DNA of 39,109 nt from assembly GCA_964483805.1 (NCBI GenBank), contig CAZADH010000018.1:1-39109 (forward strand), read 5' to 3'. The notes under the pieces are model-generated. The model made no database searches and was not told the DNA's origin. It saw only the letters and a list, made by a program, of their open reading frames with translations. This document shows, piece by piece, positions 16,818 to 25,366 of the stretch. Source of the DNA: CAZADH01 sp964483805. Lineage in GTDB: Bacteria > Muiribacteriota > Ozemobacteria > Ozemobacterales > Ozemobacteraceae. The position numbers and the translations under genes were made by a program. The first letter of the stretch is position 1, and every line of letters starts with the position of its first letter.

Positions 16818-17630
16818 CTACGTCGTCACCGTCGGCCAGGCGCCCCGTACCGAACCGTGATGAAACCGAACGCTGCCGCTGTCGAGTGCGATTCGCAGTT
16901 GGTCGGGCGAATGAGTGAGCAGCGTGCCGTCGGCCGCGCACAGGGCCGTTCCGAGTTGGTCTTCGGGCAGCAGATCGATGACTGCTTTTGCTTCGCGCAA
17001 GAACTCGTGCCACGTTGTGCCGAGTGACCGGGCGTCTGGTTTGGGGCCGGCGAACTCGAGGGTGTCGATTTCGGCCTGACTGTAATGCGATCCACGCTTG
17101 ATTTCTTGCAGTAGGGAATCGGGGTTGTAGCCCGGGTCCTTGCCGCAGGCGGCCCAGATCAAGTAACCAAGGGGTTGCACGCCGCGACAACTGGCGATCA
17201 GGTCGATCCAGTCACGTGGTTCGAGGCGCCCGGCCATCGCCAGGACCTTGTTGGTCGCGAGGTCGAACGGATGCAGGACAAGCCCCAGTGTGTCGTGCTC
17301 GAGCAGCGGAAAAAAGCGAAAAGCGCTCTCGCGGAGCCACTGAATCAGCACCTGACCATCGTCCTTGCGGGCAATAATCTCGACGAACGTTGGCGAGTCG
17401 CGGACAATCTGTATGGTGTATTGCTCGGCCGCAAGGGTCTCTCGGTCGGCCTGCCAACTGGCTCGTAGTGCCTCCGTGGTGTCGTGGAAGATGTCGATGT
17501 CGCGCGAAAAACGAGGAGCATCGAGAACGAGATTGAGAGCGGTGCCGCCGGCGACATAACTGTCTCCGGCCTGACGTCGCCGCTCTGCGAGGACGCGGCA
17601 GACTACCCGTTGGAAGTCTGTAACAACCAT
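16818..17630 (-). CDS. Nucleotidyltransferase, AbiEii/AbiGii toxin-like
   Basis: A 270-residue protein. The nucleotidyltransferase signature is clear: GGTALNLVL (from Gly28) followed by FSRDIDIF with Asp44 and Asp46 as metal ligands. This fits the DUF1814/AbiEii family. Members include the toxins of AbiE-type abortive-infection systems, but many family members are uncharacterised. The classical AbiEi antitoxin is not present. Instead the upstream gene encodes a 69-residue protein and overlaps this one by 28 bases. The tight overlap suggests a two-gene toxin-antitoxin-like unit (inference). Repeats flank the pair on both sides (16690-16796 and 17946-18060), consistent with an acquired accessory locus. 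Confidence 0.8.
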   Translation of the reverse strand: MVVTDFQRVVCRVLAERRRQAGDSYVAGGTALNLVLDAPRFSRDIDIFHDTTEALRASWQADRETLAAEQYTIQIVRDSPTFVEIIARKDDGQVLIQWLRESAFRFFPLLEHDTLGLVLHPFDLATNKVLAMAGRLEPRDWIDLIASCRGVQPLGYLIWAACGKDPGYNPDSLLQEIKRGSHYSQAEIDTLEFAGPKPDARSLGTTWHEFLREAKAVIDLLPEDQLGTALCAADGTLLTHSPDQLRIALDSGSVRFHHGSVRGAWPTVTT

Positions 17631-17812
17631 CGTCGCAGCCTGCGAACACGCCCGAAAGCGTCGCGGTCACCGTATCGCTCGATGGCTTCGAGAATGCGCA
17701 GTTGCGCGTCGCGATCCGTCGGGCAGCAGGATTCAGCGCAGAACCACAGACATCGATCGCGATACGTGTCGATCAATGCCTGAAACTGACGGAGAAACTC
17801 GGCTGCGTCCAC
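17603..17812 (-). CDS. Small protein paired with the nucleotidyltransferase
   Basis: A 69-residue protein, GTG start, with GAGGTGG 7 bases upstream. It is rich in Arg, Trp and Cys: FLRQFQALIDTYRDRCLWFC near the start and a helical tail RRLRRWLLQ. No DNA-binding motif is recognisable. I recall similar short proteins encoded just upstream of AbiEii-like nucleotidyltransferases in other bacteria, but cannot confirm this here. A role as cognate antitoxin or cofactor is an inference from the 28-base overlap. Confidence 0.7.
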   Translation of the reverse strand: MDAAEFLRQFQALIDTYRDRCLWFCAESCCPTDRDAQLRILEAIERYGDRDAFGRVRRLRRWLLQTSNG

Positions 17813-17945
17813 GAACGGGCCACCTCGCTTGTGTCAATGCGAATTGCCGACATCAGCGTAGCGCAGAGTCGGGCCGACTGGCAAGTTGCAGCGCGAGCGC
17901 GTGGGTCTCGTTACCCCATAGACGTGCACCGAGTGGAGCAGGGAA

Positions 17946-18060
17946 CGCGAAACGTCAGTTTCGGGCAGGGCAAACGACCCGCCCGCCATGGATGGCGCAG
18001 TGGGCGTTTGCCGCCACGAGGGCGGCCCGAAACGTCAGTTTCGGGCAGGGCAAACGACCC
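17946..18060 (+). repeat. Tandem cloverleaf repeats: right half plus one full copy
   Basis: The full copy is 18002-18060. Its outer stem is GGGCGTTTGC / GCAAACGACC, with inner hairpins GCCGCC-ACGAG-GGCGGC and CCGAAAC-GTCA-GTTTCGG. The same right half occurs 80 bases earlier (17949 onward). It lies between the NUDIX gene and the small AbiE-like partner, both on the minus strand. Confidence 0.8.
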
Positions 18061-18087
18061 GAGCGGGTTGTCGATTCCTGTCGTATT

Positions 18088-18564
18088 TCAGTTCACGTCG
18101 CCGAGATAGACCGGCCCGTCGCCCGCCGGCAGCCCGTGCCGCAGCAGGTGGCGCAGCACGCTCGGATAGAGGCGGTGGCGGTCGAGTTCGACCAGCGGCA
18201 ACCAATACACTCCGCATTGCGCGTTGTCGGGGGTGTGTCCGTTCGACGGTTTATAATCGGCCGGGACCTCGCAGACGAACATGAACTCGATCTGGTGCGC
18301 GTGGCCGTCGGTGTTGGCAAACTCGTGCCGAGCGCCGCGATACTCGCGGATCAACCGCAGCGGCCCGATGCTGACCTCGGTGCCGATCTCCTCGTGGCAC
18401 TCGCGGGCCAGCGCCTCGTGCAACGTTTCGCCCCAGTTCTGTCCGCCACCGGGCAGGATGAACCACTCTCCGTCGTGGTCGCGAATGCCGACGACCAGGA
18501 GGCGCTCGTCGCGGATGATGATCGCTTTCGCGGAGTTGCGCAGGATGTTCGGTTTCATGACCAT
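18088..18564 (-). CDS. NUDIX hydrolase
   Basis: A 158-residue NUDIX-fold protein. The NUDIX box GX5EX7REUXEEXG is complete: Gly40, Glu46, Arg54-Glu55, Glu58-Glu59, Gly61 (sequence ARECHEEIG). It is preceded by GEWFILPGGG. These enzymes hydrolyse nucleoside-diphosphate-linked compounds with Mg2+, and the substrate cannot be read from the sequence. ATG 18564 and the in-frame ATG two codons later are both plausible starts (GGAGG upstream). It is the last gene of a minus-strand run from 21445 or 22632. Confidence 0.85.
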   Translation of the reverse strand: MVMKPNILRNSAKAIIIRDERLLVVGIRDHDGEWFILPGGGQNWGETLHEALARECHEEIGTEVSIGPLRLIREYRGARHEFANTDGHAHQIEFMFVCEVPADYKPSNGHTPDNAQCGVYWLPLVELDRHRLYPSVLRHLLRHGLPAGDGPVYLGDVN

Positions 18565-18618
18565 GCCTCGATCGCCTCCATCGTGAGCGCGGCGGTTGAT
18601 CGCGCCCTTTTGCTGCCG

Positions 18619-19185
18619 CTACAGTGCGATGCGGAGACTGTCGCGCCGGTGAAAATCCGGTTGCGGGCCGGTGTGCGCCACCGCCCAATACTCGGTCGTC
18701 CCGTCGGCGCGCAACAAAACGGTGGTGACGCCGAGGTCCCATCGCCTGACGCCTGTCGCCAGGCGGCCCAGATCGACCGTGAGGTCGAGACGCAACTGTG
18801 TGGCCGAGGGCTGCACCTGAAACGGCAGGGCGGTGATGCCCGTCTCAGGCCGCATGCCCTGCCGGTAATCGGTGAAGGCGAAGACGTTCCAGTGCCCGGC
18901 CGGTGAGAGGTTGAACTCCCAGTAGTTCGTCGAACCATGCGGGGCAACAAAAAACTCGAAACAAGTGGCTTCCCACAAGCCGTGGCGCCGCTCGGGGGTG
19001 GGTGCCGCAGGCGCAATGGCCAGTTGCGGCAGGGCGCCAGTGAGGACGTAATAAATACGAAGTATGTCGCCATCGCGGGCCGCGCCGCCGCCCAAAACGA
19101 AGGCGGATTCTGACCGACCGGCCGTGGCGTTTCCGGCCACCGCGGTGTGGAAGGGTGCGAGGGTGAACGCAACGGTATCGGTCAT
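18619..19185 (-). CDS. DOMON-like domain protein
   Basis: A 188-residue beta-rich protein. The stretch FEFFVAPHGSTNYWEFNLSP followed by GHWNVFAFTDYRQGMR is the pattern of bacterial DOMON-like proteins, a carbohydrate- or haem-binding type beta sandwich. There is no signal peptide, so it is probably cytoplasmic. Its start overlaps the stop of the kinase gene upstream (ATGA), showing operon coupling. The ligand is unknown. Confidence 0.7.
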   Translation of the reverse strand: MTDTVAFTLAPFHTAVAGNATAGRSESAFVLGGGAARDGDILRIYYVLTGALPQLAIAPAAPTPERRHGLWEATCFEFFVAPHGSTNYWEFNLSPAGHWNVFAFTDYRQGMRPETGITALPFQVQPSATQLRLDLTVDLGRLATGVRRWDLGVTTVLLRADGTTEYWAVAHTGPQPDFHRRDSLRIAL

Positions 19186-20279
19186 TGCAGGTGGGTGAGC
19201 ATGGCGCGAATCGCCCCGGTTTGCTGACCGACGCTTTCGGCAAGCTTGAACTGCACGAGCGCGCGGGCGAGGTTGTGCCGCGGGTGGTTGGCCTTGAAAT
19301 AGACGTTGCCCTCGCAGTGATCGGTGAAGAAGCGCAGACCGAGTTCAAAGGCGATGAGGCCGATCGCGTCGGGAATCAGGGCGAAGTCGGCTTCCGACAA
19401 AAACTCGCGCGCCACCGTGCAATACCCGGTAAGGACAAACTCGCCCAGCTCCGGATCGAAGCGGACCTGCTCCCAGTCGGCGGTCTCTTCGCCGAGGCGG
19501 TTGCAGCTCGAACGCAGGCAGTCGCCGATATCGTATTGCACCAACCCCGGCTTGACCGTGTCGAGATCGATGACGCTGCACGCCTGCCCGGTTGCGACAT
19601 CGAACAACACGTTGTTCACCTTCGGGTCACCGTGAATGGTGCGCATCTTCAGCCGACCGGCGGCATGGGCGTCTTCGAGCACCGAAGCCTGACTGCGATG
19701 GGCGGCGATGAACTCGAGGCACCAGCGTTCTTCGGGGGTCTGGGCCTGCCACTTGCCGCTGATGACTTTGTCGAAACGGCGCAGGTAGCCCGGCGTGACG
19801 TGAAAACCGGGCAAGGTGTCGGCCAGTTTCTCGGGCGGCAGATCGCTGAGCAAGCGGTGGAACGTGCCCAGCGAGAACCCGACGTCGCGCGCCTGGGTCG
19901 GGTTGCCGATGACGTTCAGGGTCCAGGAACCTTCGATGAAACTGATCGCGCGCCAGAACGAACCGTCGCGGCTGCGCCAGTGATCGTGACCTTCGGCGGT
20001 CTTGAGCACGGCGGGGATCTCCCAGCGCCGGCCAATGCTGCCGGGGGCTTTGGCCAGTCGGTCGTTGACATGATCGGTGATCGCGCAGATGTTGGCCATC
20101 ACCAATTCAGGCCGCTGAAACACATGAGTGTTGAGCCGCTGCAGCAAAAACGGCCGCGCTACCCGAGGCGGTGGCGACACCAGGAAAGTGCGGTTGATAT
20201 TGCCGTTGCCGAACTCCTTGATGACCAGCGAGGCGTCGGCCGAGATGAACTGGCGCGCGGCGCCGTCGAGATCGATCAT
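19182..20279 (-). CDS. APH-fold small-molecule kinase (aminoglycoside phosphotransferase family)
   Basis: A 365-residue protein. The catalytic loop HGDPKVNNVLF (Asp218, Asn223) and the metal motif IDLDTVKPG (Asp238/Asp240) are those of the APH/choline-kinase fold. The N-terminal GNGNINRTFLV and LLQRLNTHVF resemble N-acetylhexosamine-1-kinase-like members more than antibiotic kinases, so a sugar substrate is plausible (inference). It overlaps genes on both sides by 4 bases (ATGA at 19182-19185 and 20276-20279), so three consecutive genes form a tightly coupled operon. Confidence 0.82.
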   Translation of the reverse strand: MIDLDGAARQFISADASLVIKEFGNGNINRTFLVSPPPRVARPFLLQRLNTHVFQRPELVMANICAITDHVNDRLAKAPGSIGRRWEIPAVLKTAEGHDHWRSRDGSFWRAISFIEGSWTLNVIGNPTQARDVGFSLGTFHRLLSDLPPEKLADTLPGFHVTPGYLRRFDKVISGKWQAQTPEERWCLEFIAAHRSQASVLEDAHAAGRLKMRTIHGDPKVNNVLFDVATGQACSVIDLDTVKPGLVQYDIGDCLRSSCNRLGEETADWEQVRFDPELGEFVLTGYCTVAREFLSEADFALIPDAIGLIAFELGLRFFTDHCEGNVYFKANHPRHNLARALVQFKLAESVGQQTGAIRAMLTHLQ

Positions 20280-21445
20280 GGTGTCTCTCCTGTCGGGTCG
20301 TTGCGGACCGGTGCCGGGCCCGCCATGGCGAGCAGGCTGATGAGTTCGTCAGACCGGTGTTGCGAGCCGCCGGACGTGGTCGTCACTTCGAAACCATTGG
20401 TGTAGACGATGCCACCGTCGGCGGCCAGATCATACCAGATCACGTGTTGGGCGACGACCTGCTCGGCACCGTCGGGGGCGCGTTTGAGCAAGACCCAGTC
20501 ACCGGGAACGGCGACGGGACGCCCGGCTTTCTTTGTGGCGGCGACGACGTCCATCCACTGGCCGAGGATGACGCGATGGGTCAACCCGGCGTCGGTGCCG
20601 GTCGGCCCGCCCGCGGTGCGGATGCCCTGGTTGCCGAAGAAGCGGGTGAAGGCGTCGAGAAAGCCGACGATGCCCATGACCAGTCGGTAGGGGAAGGCGA
20701 AGATGTCCCACAGGAAGGTCGACCACGGGTAGTCGGCGACCTGTTGGTGCGGTCGGCGAATGTAATAGATGTTGCCGGCCCGATCGGCCTTGGGCAACAG
20801 GTAATCGTGGGCCGGGTTCTCGGCGATGGTCGTCAGGTCACCCCGCTCGACGTCAATACAATGAATGGCGATCGGCGCCCAGGCGGCGGCCTGACCCTGC
20901 TCGGTGCGGCCGATGCCCGCCGACTGGTAATAGAGGCGGCTGCCGACGAGATACGGATTCTCATCGCAGCAATCGCCGGCGGTGAGCACCTTGATGTTCT
21001 TGCCGTCTTCGTCGAAACGAATGATGTGCGTCGAGTGGTCGGCGTTGGTGCGGGTGGTGTAGACCCGGCCAATGGCATCGACATACAAACCGCGGGGTTG
21101 AAACTCCTCTTTGTGAAACAGGCGGACCTCGCTGCCGGCGTCGCGATCGAAGTAGAACAGGCCGTGCGACCGCGACATCGACAATACGTAGTAAAGACGT
21201 CGGCCGACCACCTGGGCGAGCACGAACCGCGGCGGCACGGCCTTGGTGCCACCGCCTTTGCCGCCCCACAACACCTGGCGCGAGAACATGGGGTTGTGCG
21301 GGTCGTCGGGGGCTTCGTTCTTCCAGGCGTTTTTCTGCTGGGCCTTTTCTTCGTCGGCGACCTTGTCGCGCGCGAACGGGCTGAGGTGTTCGGTGATGGC
21401 GCCGCCCTCGTTGATGAACAGCCGCCCGCCCTCGATGAAGATCAT
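20276..21445 (-). CDS. Unknown protein, possible beta-propeller
   Basis: A 389-residue protein I cannot assign. It has repeated short beta-strand units with aromatic ends (RRLYYVLSMSRSHGLFYFD, SRLYYQSAGIGR, GNIYYIRRPHQ), as in beta-propellers of the DUF5050 type. A hydrophobic stretch (FLWDIFAFPYRLVMGIVGFL, about 240-260) interrupts them. No signal peptide is present. A GGAG ribosome-binding site precedes ATG 21445. The ATGA overlap with the APH-fold kinase implies a shared pathway. Confidence 0.6.
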   Translation of the reverse strand: MIFIEGGRLFINEGGAITEHLSPFARDKVADEEKAQQKNAWKNEAPDDPHNPMFSRQVLWGGKGGGTKAVPPRFVLAQVVGRRLYYVLSMSRSHGLFYFDRDAGSEVRLFHKEEFQPRGLYVDAIGRVYTTRTNADHSTHIIRFDEDGKNIKVLTAGDCCDENPYLVGSRLYYQSAGIGRTEQGQAAAWAPIAIHCIDVERGDLTTIAENPAHDYLLPKADRAGNIYYIRRPHQQVADYPWSTFLWDIFAFPYRLVMGIVGFLDAFTRFFGNQGIRTAGGPTGTDAGLTHRVILGQWMDVVAATKKAGRPVAVPGDWVLLKRAPDGAEQVVAQHVIWYDLAADGGIVYTNGFEVTTTSGGSQHRSDELISLLAMAGPAPVRNDPTGETP

Positions 21446-21516
21446 TCGCCGGATGCTCCGCAGGTGAAGTCCCGATGGTGCGTGTTCGCCAATCTACCAG
21501 ATGCGATGGTGGTCTG

Positions 21517-22632
21517 TCACGATGAGCTGTCGAGCCACCGCTCGAGCGCGATCAGTGCTTCCGGCATGGTCTTGCGGCCGAAGCCGATGCGGAAGTGCGG
21601 TGTGGTGTCGTCGTAGACCGTTCCCGGCAGCAGCATGACGCCGGCCTCTTCGACGGCCCGTTGGCAGAACCTGCCCACGTCGCCGCCCAACCACCGCGGG
21701 TAGGCGATCGGGCCGGCGCGCGGCCGGATCCAGGTGAAGCGGTCGCCGTGCCGCCGGAAAAAGGCGTCGAGCAATGCCAGGTTGTCGCGGATGATGCCCA
21801 GGTTGCGCGCGGCGAGCCGGTCGCGATGGCGCAATCCCACTTCGGCAAGAAACTCGCTCGGGCCGCTGCTGCAGATGGTGGTGTAGTCCTTCAGGGCCGC
21901 CATACGTTGTAGGATGTCGGCCCGATGCGTGGCGACCCAACCGATGCGCAGCCCGGCCAGGCCGTAGGTCTTCGACATCACGCCCAGCGAGATGGCGTTG
22001 GCATAGGCGTCGCACGCCGCGGGCAAGCGTTCGCCGGGGTTGAACTCGAGTTCCCGGTAGACCTCGTCGCAGAAAAGCAATATGTTGTGTTGCTTCAACA
22101 GATCGATCATCGCCGTGAACTCGCCCCGGGGCATCAGCCAGCCGGTCGGGTTGTGCGGGGTGTTGATCACCACCAGGCGGGTCGTCGGGCGCAGGTGGTC
22201 GCGCAACCACTCGAGGTCGAAGTGCCAACCATCGTCGGCCCGGCGCGCAGGCCACAGACTCACCTCGCAGCCCAGCGTTCGCGCCACCTCGGCGAGCGAC
22301 TGATAACACGGCGTCTGCGCTACGACGTGGTCGCGCGGTTGCAGCGTCGCCTGCATCGCGAGCAGGATCGCTTCCTGGGCGCCGGCATGCACCAGAACCT
22401 GGTCGGGCCGGATCGTGGTGTAGAGCGGGGTGATGGCCTGACGCAGCGTCGGCGCGCCCGGGGTCTCGGTGTAACCCAGTCGGAGTTGCTCGAAGCGCTC
22501 GCGCGCACCGGGCTCGAGATCGAGCAGTTCGCCGACCGTCACCGTCTCGCAATCGGAGCTGCACAGCAGGTGGCGCGCGGCAAACTCGTAGCGGGCAAAA
22601 TACCGTTCGAGCTTGAAAGGTGGCAGGTTCAT
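21517..22632 (-). CDS. PLP-dependent aminotransferase, class I/II fold
   Basis: A 371-residue fold-type I aminotransferase. The PLP lysine is Lys221 in SKTYGLAGLRIGW. Asn161 in NTPHNPTG and Asp189 in CDEVYRELEF are the cofactor-binding residues, and Arg229 and the late FRIGFGRK arginine bind carboxylate. The N-terminus MNLPPFKLERYFARYEF is typical of a subgroup annotated only as class I/II aminotransferase, so the substrate is unknown. ATG 22632 is the natural start by homology although its Shine-Dalgarno is poor. The frame stays open far upstream but crosses the MITE-like element, so I rejected longer starts. Confidence 0.85.
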   Translation of the reverse strand: MNLPPFKLERYFARYEFAARHLLCSSDCETVTVGELLDLEPGARERFEQLRLGYTETPGAPTLRQAITPLYTTIRPDQVLVHAGAQEAILLAMQATLQPRDHVVAQTPCYQSLAEVARTLGCEVSLWPARRADDGWHFDLEWLRDHLRPTTRLVVINTPHNPTGWLMPRGEFTAMIDLLKQHNILLFCDEVYRELEFNPGERLPAACDAYANAISLGVMSKTYGLAGLRIGWVATHRADILQRMAALKDYTTICSSGPSEFLAEVGLRHRDRLAARNLGIIRDNLALLDAFFRRHGDRFTWIRPRAGPIAYPRWLGGDVGRFCQRAVEEAGVMLLPGTVYDDTTPHFRIGFGRKTMPEALIALERWLDSSS

Positions 22633-22680
22633 GACCACCAGAGTAGCAAATTCCGGCCGAAAAGTATGCCGCTGCGGCAA

Positions 22681-22832
22681 GCGATCGCAGTAACATCTCA
22701 GTGAGCGGGGGCACGCGCCCCCGCTCGGCTCGCGGCACAGGTCCGCGAGCCTCACACCCCGCGGTCGGCCGCGTTGCGGCCTCCGAACTTCGCCGGCCAA
22801 CGCCACCAGTAACTGAGACGTTACGCGATCGC
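22681..22832. mobile_element. MITE-like element with terminal inverted repeats and 8-bp flanking duplication
   Basis: A 135-bp body (22690-22824) is bounded by imperfect inverted ends, GTAACATCTCAGT and ACTGAGACGTTAC (one mismatch). GCGATCGC flanks it at 22681-22688 and 22825-22832. The other copy (1-54) ends with the same terminal word but has a different flank, so GCGATCGC is probably duplicated target rather than part of the element. The interior has a long GC hairpin at about 22702-22725 and no coding capacity. It sits between the divergent aminotransferase and prkA promoters. Confidence 0.7.
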
Positions 22833-23010
22833 ACTGCAATCGCGCGGCACCCGCGCGGCACTCACGATGCCCGCCGGGGGCAGGGTGCCTTCCCCGGCTT
22901 GCGCGAATTCCGCCATTTAATCGGCATCTCCGCCCTATGGTACGACTTGGGGAAAGATGATATATTGACCGAAACGTATCCAAACCTGACCGATCGGAGG
23001 ATGGGGAAAC

Positions 23011-25056
23011 ATGGCCAAAACGTTGCCGCAATATTTGACCGAACTGCGTGAGGGCAAACACCGCTTCGAAAGCGTTTTTCGCAGTGTGGCGCGGATGATC
23101 CTCGAGGACCCCAAGAAGATCGAGAAGATCACGGTCAACGGCAAGCAGACCTATGATTACAAAGTATTCCGCGAAGGCCGCAAACCGGTCGTCGGCATGT
23201 TCGACCTGATCAACAGCTTTGTGTCATACGTGCAAGATGCGGCCGAAAACGGTTCGTCGCGCGAGATGGCGTTCGTGCTCGTCGGCGAGCCTGGCAACGG
23301 CAAGACCTTCTTCGTCGATCGGGTGTGCGATCTGTATCGCGAGCACCTGGCGAAACCGAGCAATGCCAAGTCGACGTTCGTGTTCAAGAATCTCGACAAG
23401 TTGGGCAAGTACGGCAAGATCCATTCGATCGAGTCGCAGACCTACGAAGATCCGGTCATCCTGGCGATGAACCTGTCGCCCGACCGCGACGAGTGCAAGA
23501 AGTTCCTGGGCAAGCAGGGGTTCGACGACAAGACGATCGCCCGCTTTTATCAAGATTACCGCCCGCTCGGCGCCTGCACCGAGTACGTGCTCGGCGAGTT
23601 GCGCAACTTTACCGGCGGCGACCTGAACAAGATCGTCACCGAGTTCGTCGACGTCGTGCCGGTGCCGCTGTCGAGCGCATTAGGTACTATTACCGGAAAG
23701 TACCAGGCGAAAGACAAGATCACCTCTTCGGGTGCCGACCTCGTCGGCGAAGAGTCGGTGCAGCGGCTGCTGTTCCTGGCCGATGCCAACAACCCGTATC
23801 GCTACGACCTGCGCCGCGGGGTGCTCGCCCGCGTGGCCGGCAGCGGCATCCATTTCAGCGACGAGTTGTTCAAGAACAAACAAGATCTGGTGCAGATCTA
23901 TCTCGGCGTCATCCAGAACCGCGAGATCGAACTGAACGCCTACAAGTGGCCGATGGACACGCTGATCATCGCCACGTCGAACATCGTCGAGTATCAGAAG
24001 TTTATCGACAACAAAGAGCAGGCCCCGATCTACGACCGCTGCAAGATCTTCTACGTGCCGCACAACACCGATTATCGTCTGCAGGAGCGCCTGACCGCCC
24101 TGTCGATCGGCGGCAAGACCAAGACCACCGTGTTGGGCAAGAATCTGCACGAAGATCCGAACCTCAATTACGCGCTGTCGGTGAGCGTCGTGCTGACCCG
24201 CCTGCCGCAAGACGAGCGCCTCAGTTCGCGCGAAATGCTGCAACTCGCGGCCGGCGAAGTCGCCGGCGACAAGAGCATCAAGACGCTCGCCGAGATCATC
24301 GACGAGTTGAGCAAACGGGCCAAGATCAGCGAGCGGTTCGGTCACACCGGCATCGGCCAGCGCGGCCTGGGCCGCTCGATCCAGCACCTGCTCAGCCTCA
24401 ACGAAACCCACGAGGATGAGTGCATGTTCGGTGGCAACGCCTTTGTCAGCGTGCGCCGCGAGATCTTCGATTCGATCACCGACAAGAAAGAGCAGGAGTG
24501 GGGCCTCAAGATGCTCGAAGTCGCCGAGGGCCTCTATAAAGAAAAGATCAAGACCGAGATCTTCAACGCCTACATGAACGACCCCGAGGCAATCAAGAAA
24601 GAGGTCATGAACTACGTCAACATGATCGTCGTGTCGAGCGACGACGACGGCGCCGAAAAGATCGTGCGCATCCGCGAAGGCAACCAGGAGCGGCCGCTCA
24701 AGATCGACGAAACCTTCATCAATGGCGTCGAGCAGCGGCTCGGCCTGAACACCCGCGAGACCCGCGAGCAGCACCGGGCGCAGATTCGGGCGATATATGC
24801 ACGACGTGTTACGCAAGACCCGAACTACTGTTTCATGGACAACGAGAAGCTCAAGAAGGCCGTCACCGAGTACCGCCTCAACACCGATATGTCGGGTGCG
24901 GGCAGTCTCGCCGGCGCTCTGGCCAACCCGACCAACGAAGACAACAAGAAGCTGTTCGATCGCCTCTTCGGGGTTATGATCGACCGCCTCGGCTACTGCA
25001 AGACCTGCGCGCGCAAGACGCTCGAGTTCTACTGCAAGCCCGACGGCAACAAGTAA
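23011..25056 (+). CDS. prkA: PrkA family serine protein kinase (YeaG), first copy
   Basis: A 681-residue protein, slightly longer than E. coli YeaG (about 644). The AAA-type PrkA domain has Walker A GEPGNGKT (Lys98, Thr99), and LIIATSNIVEYQ acts as the sensor-like motif. The C-terminal kinase-like region ends in GVMIDRLGYCKTCARKTLEF. The CPMH and zinc-like motifs of Bacillus PrkA are replaced by QTYEDPVILAMN. PrkA proteins act with YeaH and SpoVR in stationary-phase and nitrogen-starvation responses. A GGAGG site at 22996-23000 precedes ATG 23011. The AT-rich TATATT (22961-22966) may be a -10, but no convincing -35 is visible. Confidence 0.9.
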   Translation: MAKTLPQYLTELREGKHRFESVFRSVARMILEDPKKIEKITVNGKQTYDYKVFREGRKPVVGMFDLINSFVSYVQDAAENGSSREMAFVLVGEPGNGKTFFVDRVCDLYREHLAKPSNAKSTFVFKNLDKLGKYGKIHSIESQTYEDPVILAMNLSPDRDECKKFLGKQGFDDKTIARFYQDYRPLGACTEYVLGELRNFTGGDLNKIVTEFVDVVPVPLSSALGTITGKYQAKDKITSSGADLVGEESVQRLLFLADANNPYRYDLRRGVLARVAGSGIHFSDELFKNKQDLVQIYLGVIQNREIELNAYKWPMDTLIIATSNIVEYQKFIDNKEQAPIYDRCKIFYVPHNTDYRLQERLTALSIGGKTKTTVLGKNLHEDPNLNYALSVSVVLTRLPQDERLSSREMLQLAAGEVAGDKSIKTLAEIIDELSKRAKISERFGHTGIGQRGLGRSIQHLLSLNETHEDECMFGGNAFVSVRREIFDSITDKKEQEWGLKMLEVAEGLYKEKIKTEIFNAYMNDPEAIKKEVMNYVNMIVVSSDDDGAEKIVRIREGNQERPLKIDETFINGVEQRLGLNTRETREQHRAQIRAIYARRVTQDPNYCFMDNEKLKKAVTEYRLNTDMSGAGSLAGALANPTNEDNKKLFDRLFGVMIDRLGYCKTCARKTLEFYCKPDGNK

Positions 25057-25086
25057 CCGCGTCGCGCCGACCTGCGCGCGTGCGAC

Positions 25087-25260
25087 CCTCACCCTCGGCT
25101 GGGCGCCAACAACCCTCTTCCCCGCGGTCCGGCGGGGGGAGGGTGGTTGTCGTTTCCGCGCCTTTTCTCGAGACTGGGTGGGCTCAGCGAGGGCATCGTT
25201 GTGCCCCCTCGCTGTCGGTTGGTGTGGGGGAGGATCATGTTCGCCCGGCCGAGGGTGGGG
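25087..25260. repeat. Inverted-repeat intergenic element between prkA and the Fe-S gene
   Basis: The ends pair: CCTCACCCTCGGCTGGGC at 25087-25104 with GCCCGGCCGAGGGTGGGG at 25243-25260 (about 15 of 18). Inside are two hairpins, 25109-25150 and a perfect 9-bp stem CAGCGAGGG / CCCTCGCTG at 25185-25214. There is no gene in this 310-base gap. It may be a REP-type or MITE-type insertion. Confidence 0.55.
25109..25150 (+). terminator. Hairpin after prkA, possible terminator
   Basis: ACAACCCTCTTCCCCGC pairs imperfectly with GCGGGGGGAGGGTGGTTGT. The tail CGTTTCC has few T residues, so termination may be weak. Confidence 0.4.
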
Positions 25261-25366
25261 CCTCGTCTTGCTGTGACCGGGCCGACGCGTGCCTACGCGA
25301 CGAACATCGCTGCGGTCGCGCAACAGTGTGGCATGCCAAGAGCAAAGCAGGGGATGAGGTAAACCG

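Noticed and set aside
16612..16860. Small gene starting MSDWWSWLSGLFG
   Set aside because: The beginning looks protein-like, but there is no ribosome-binding site and the frame enters repeat sequence and then overlaps the AbiEii-like gene. At most a remnant.
17776..18906. 376-codon plus-strand frame across the repeats and NUDIX gene
   Set aside because: It runs through the cloverleaf repeats and is antisense to the NUDIX and DOMON-like genes.
22935..22952. Possible sigma54 promoter upstream of prkA
   Set aside because: TGGTACG fits the -24 half, but the -12 half reads GGGG instead of TTGC, so the GC dinucleotide is missing.
21494..23061. Long upstream extensions of the aminotransferase frame
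   Set aside because: The extensions cross the MITE-like element and the prkA leader. Homology begins at MNLPPFKLERYF (22632).
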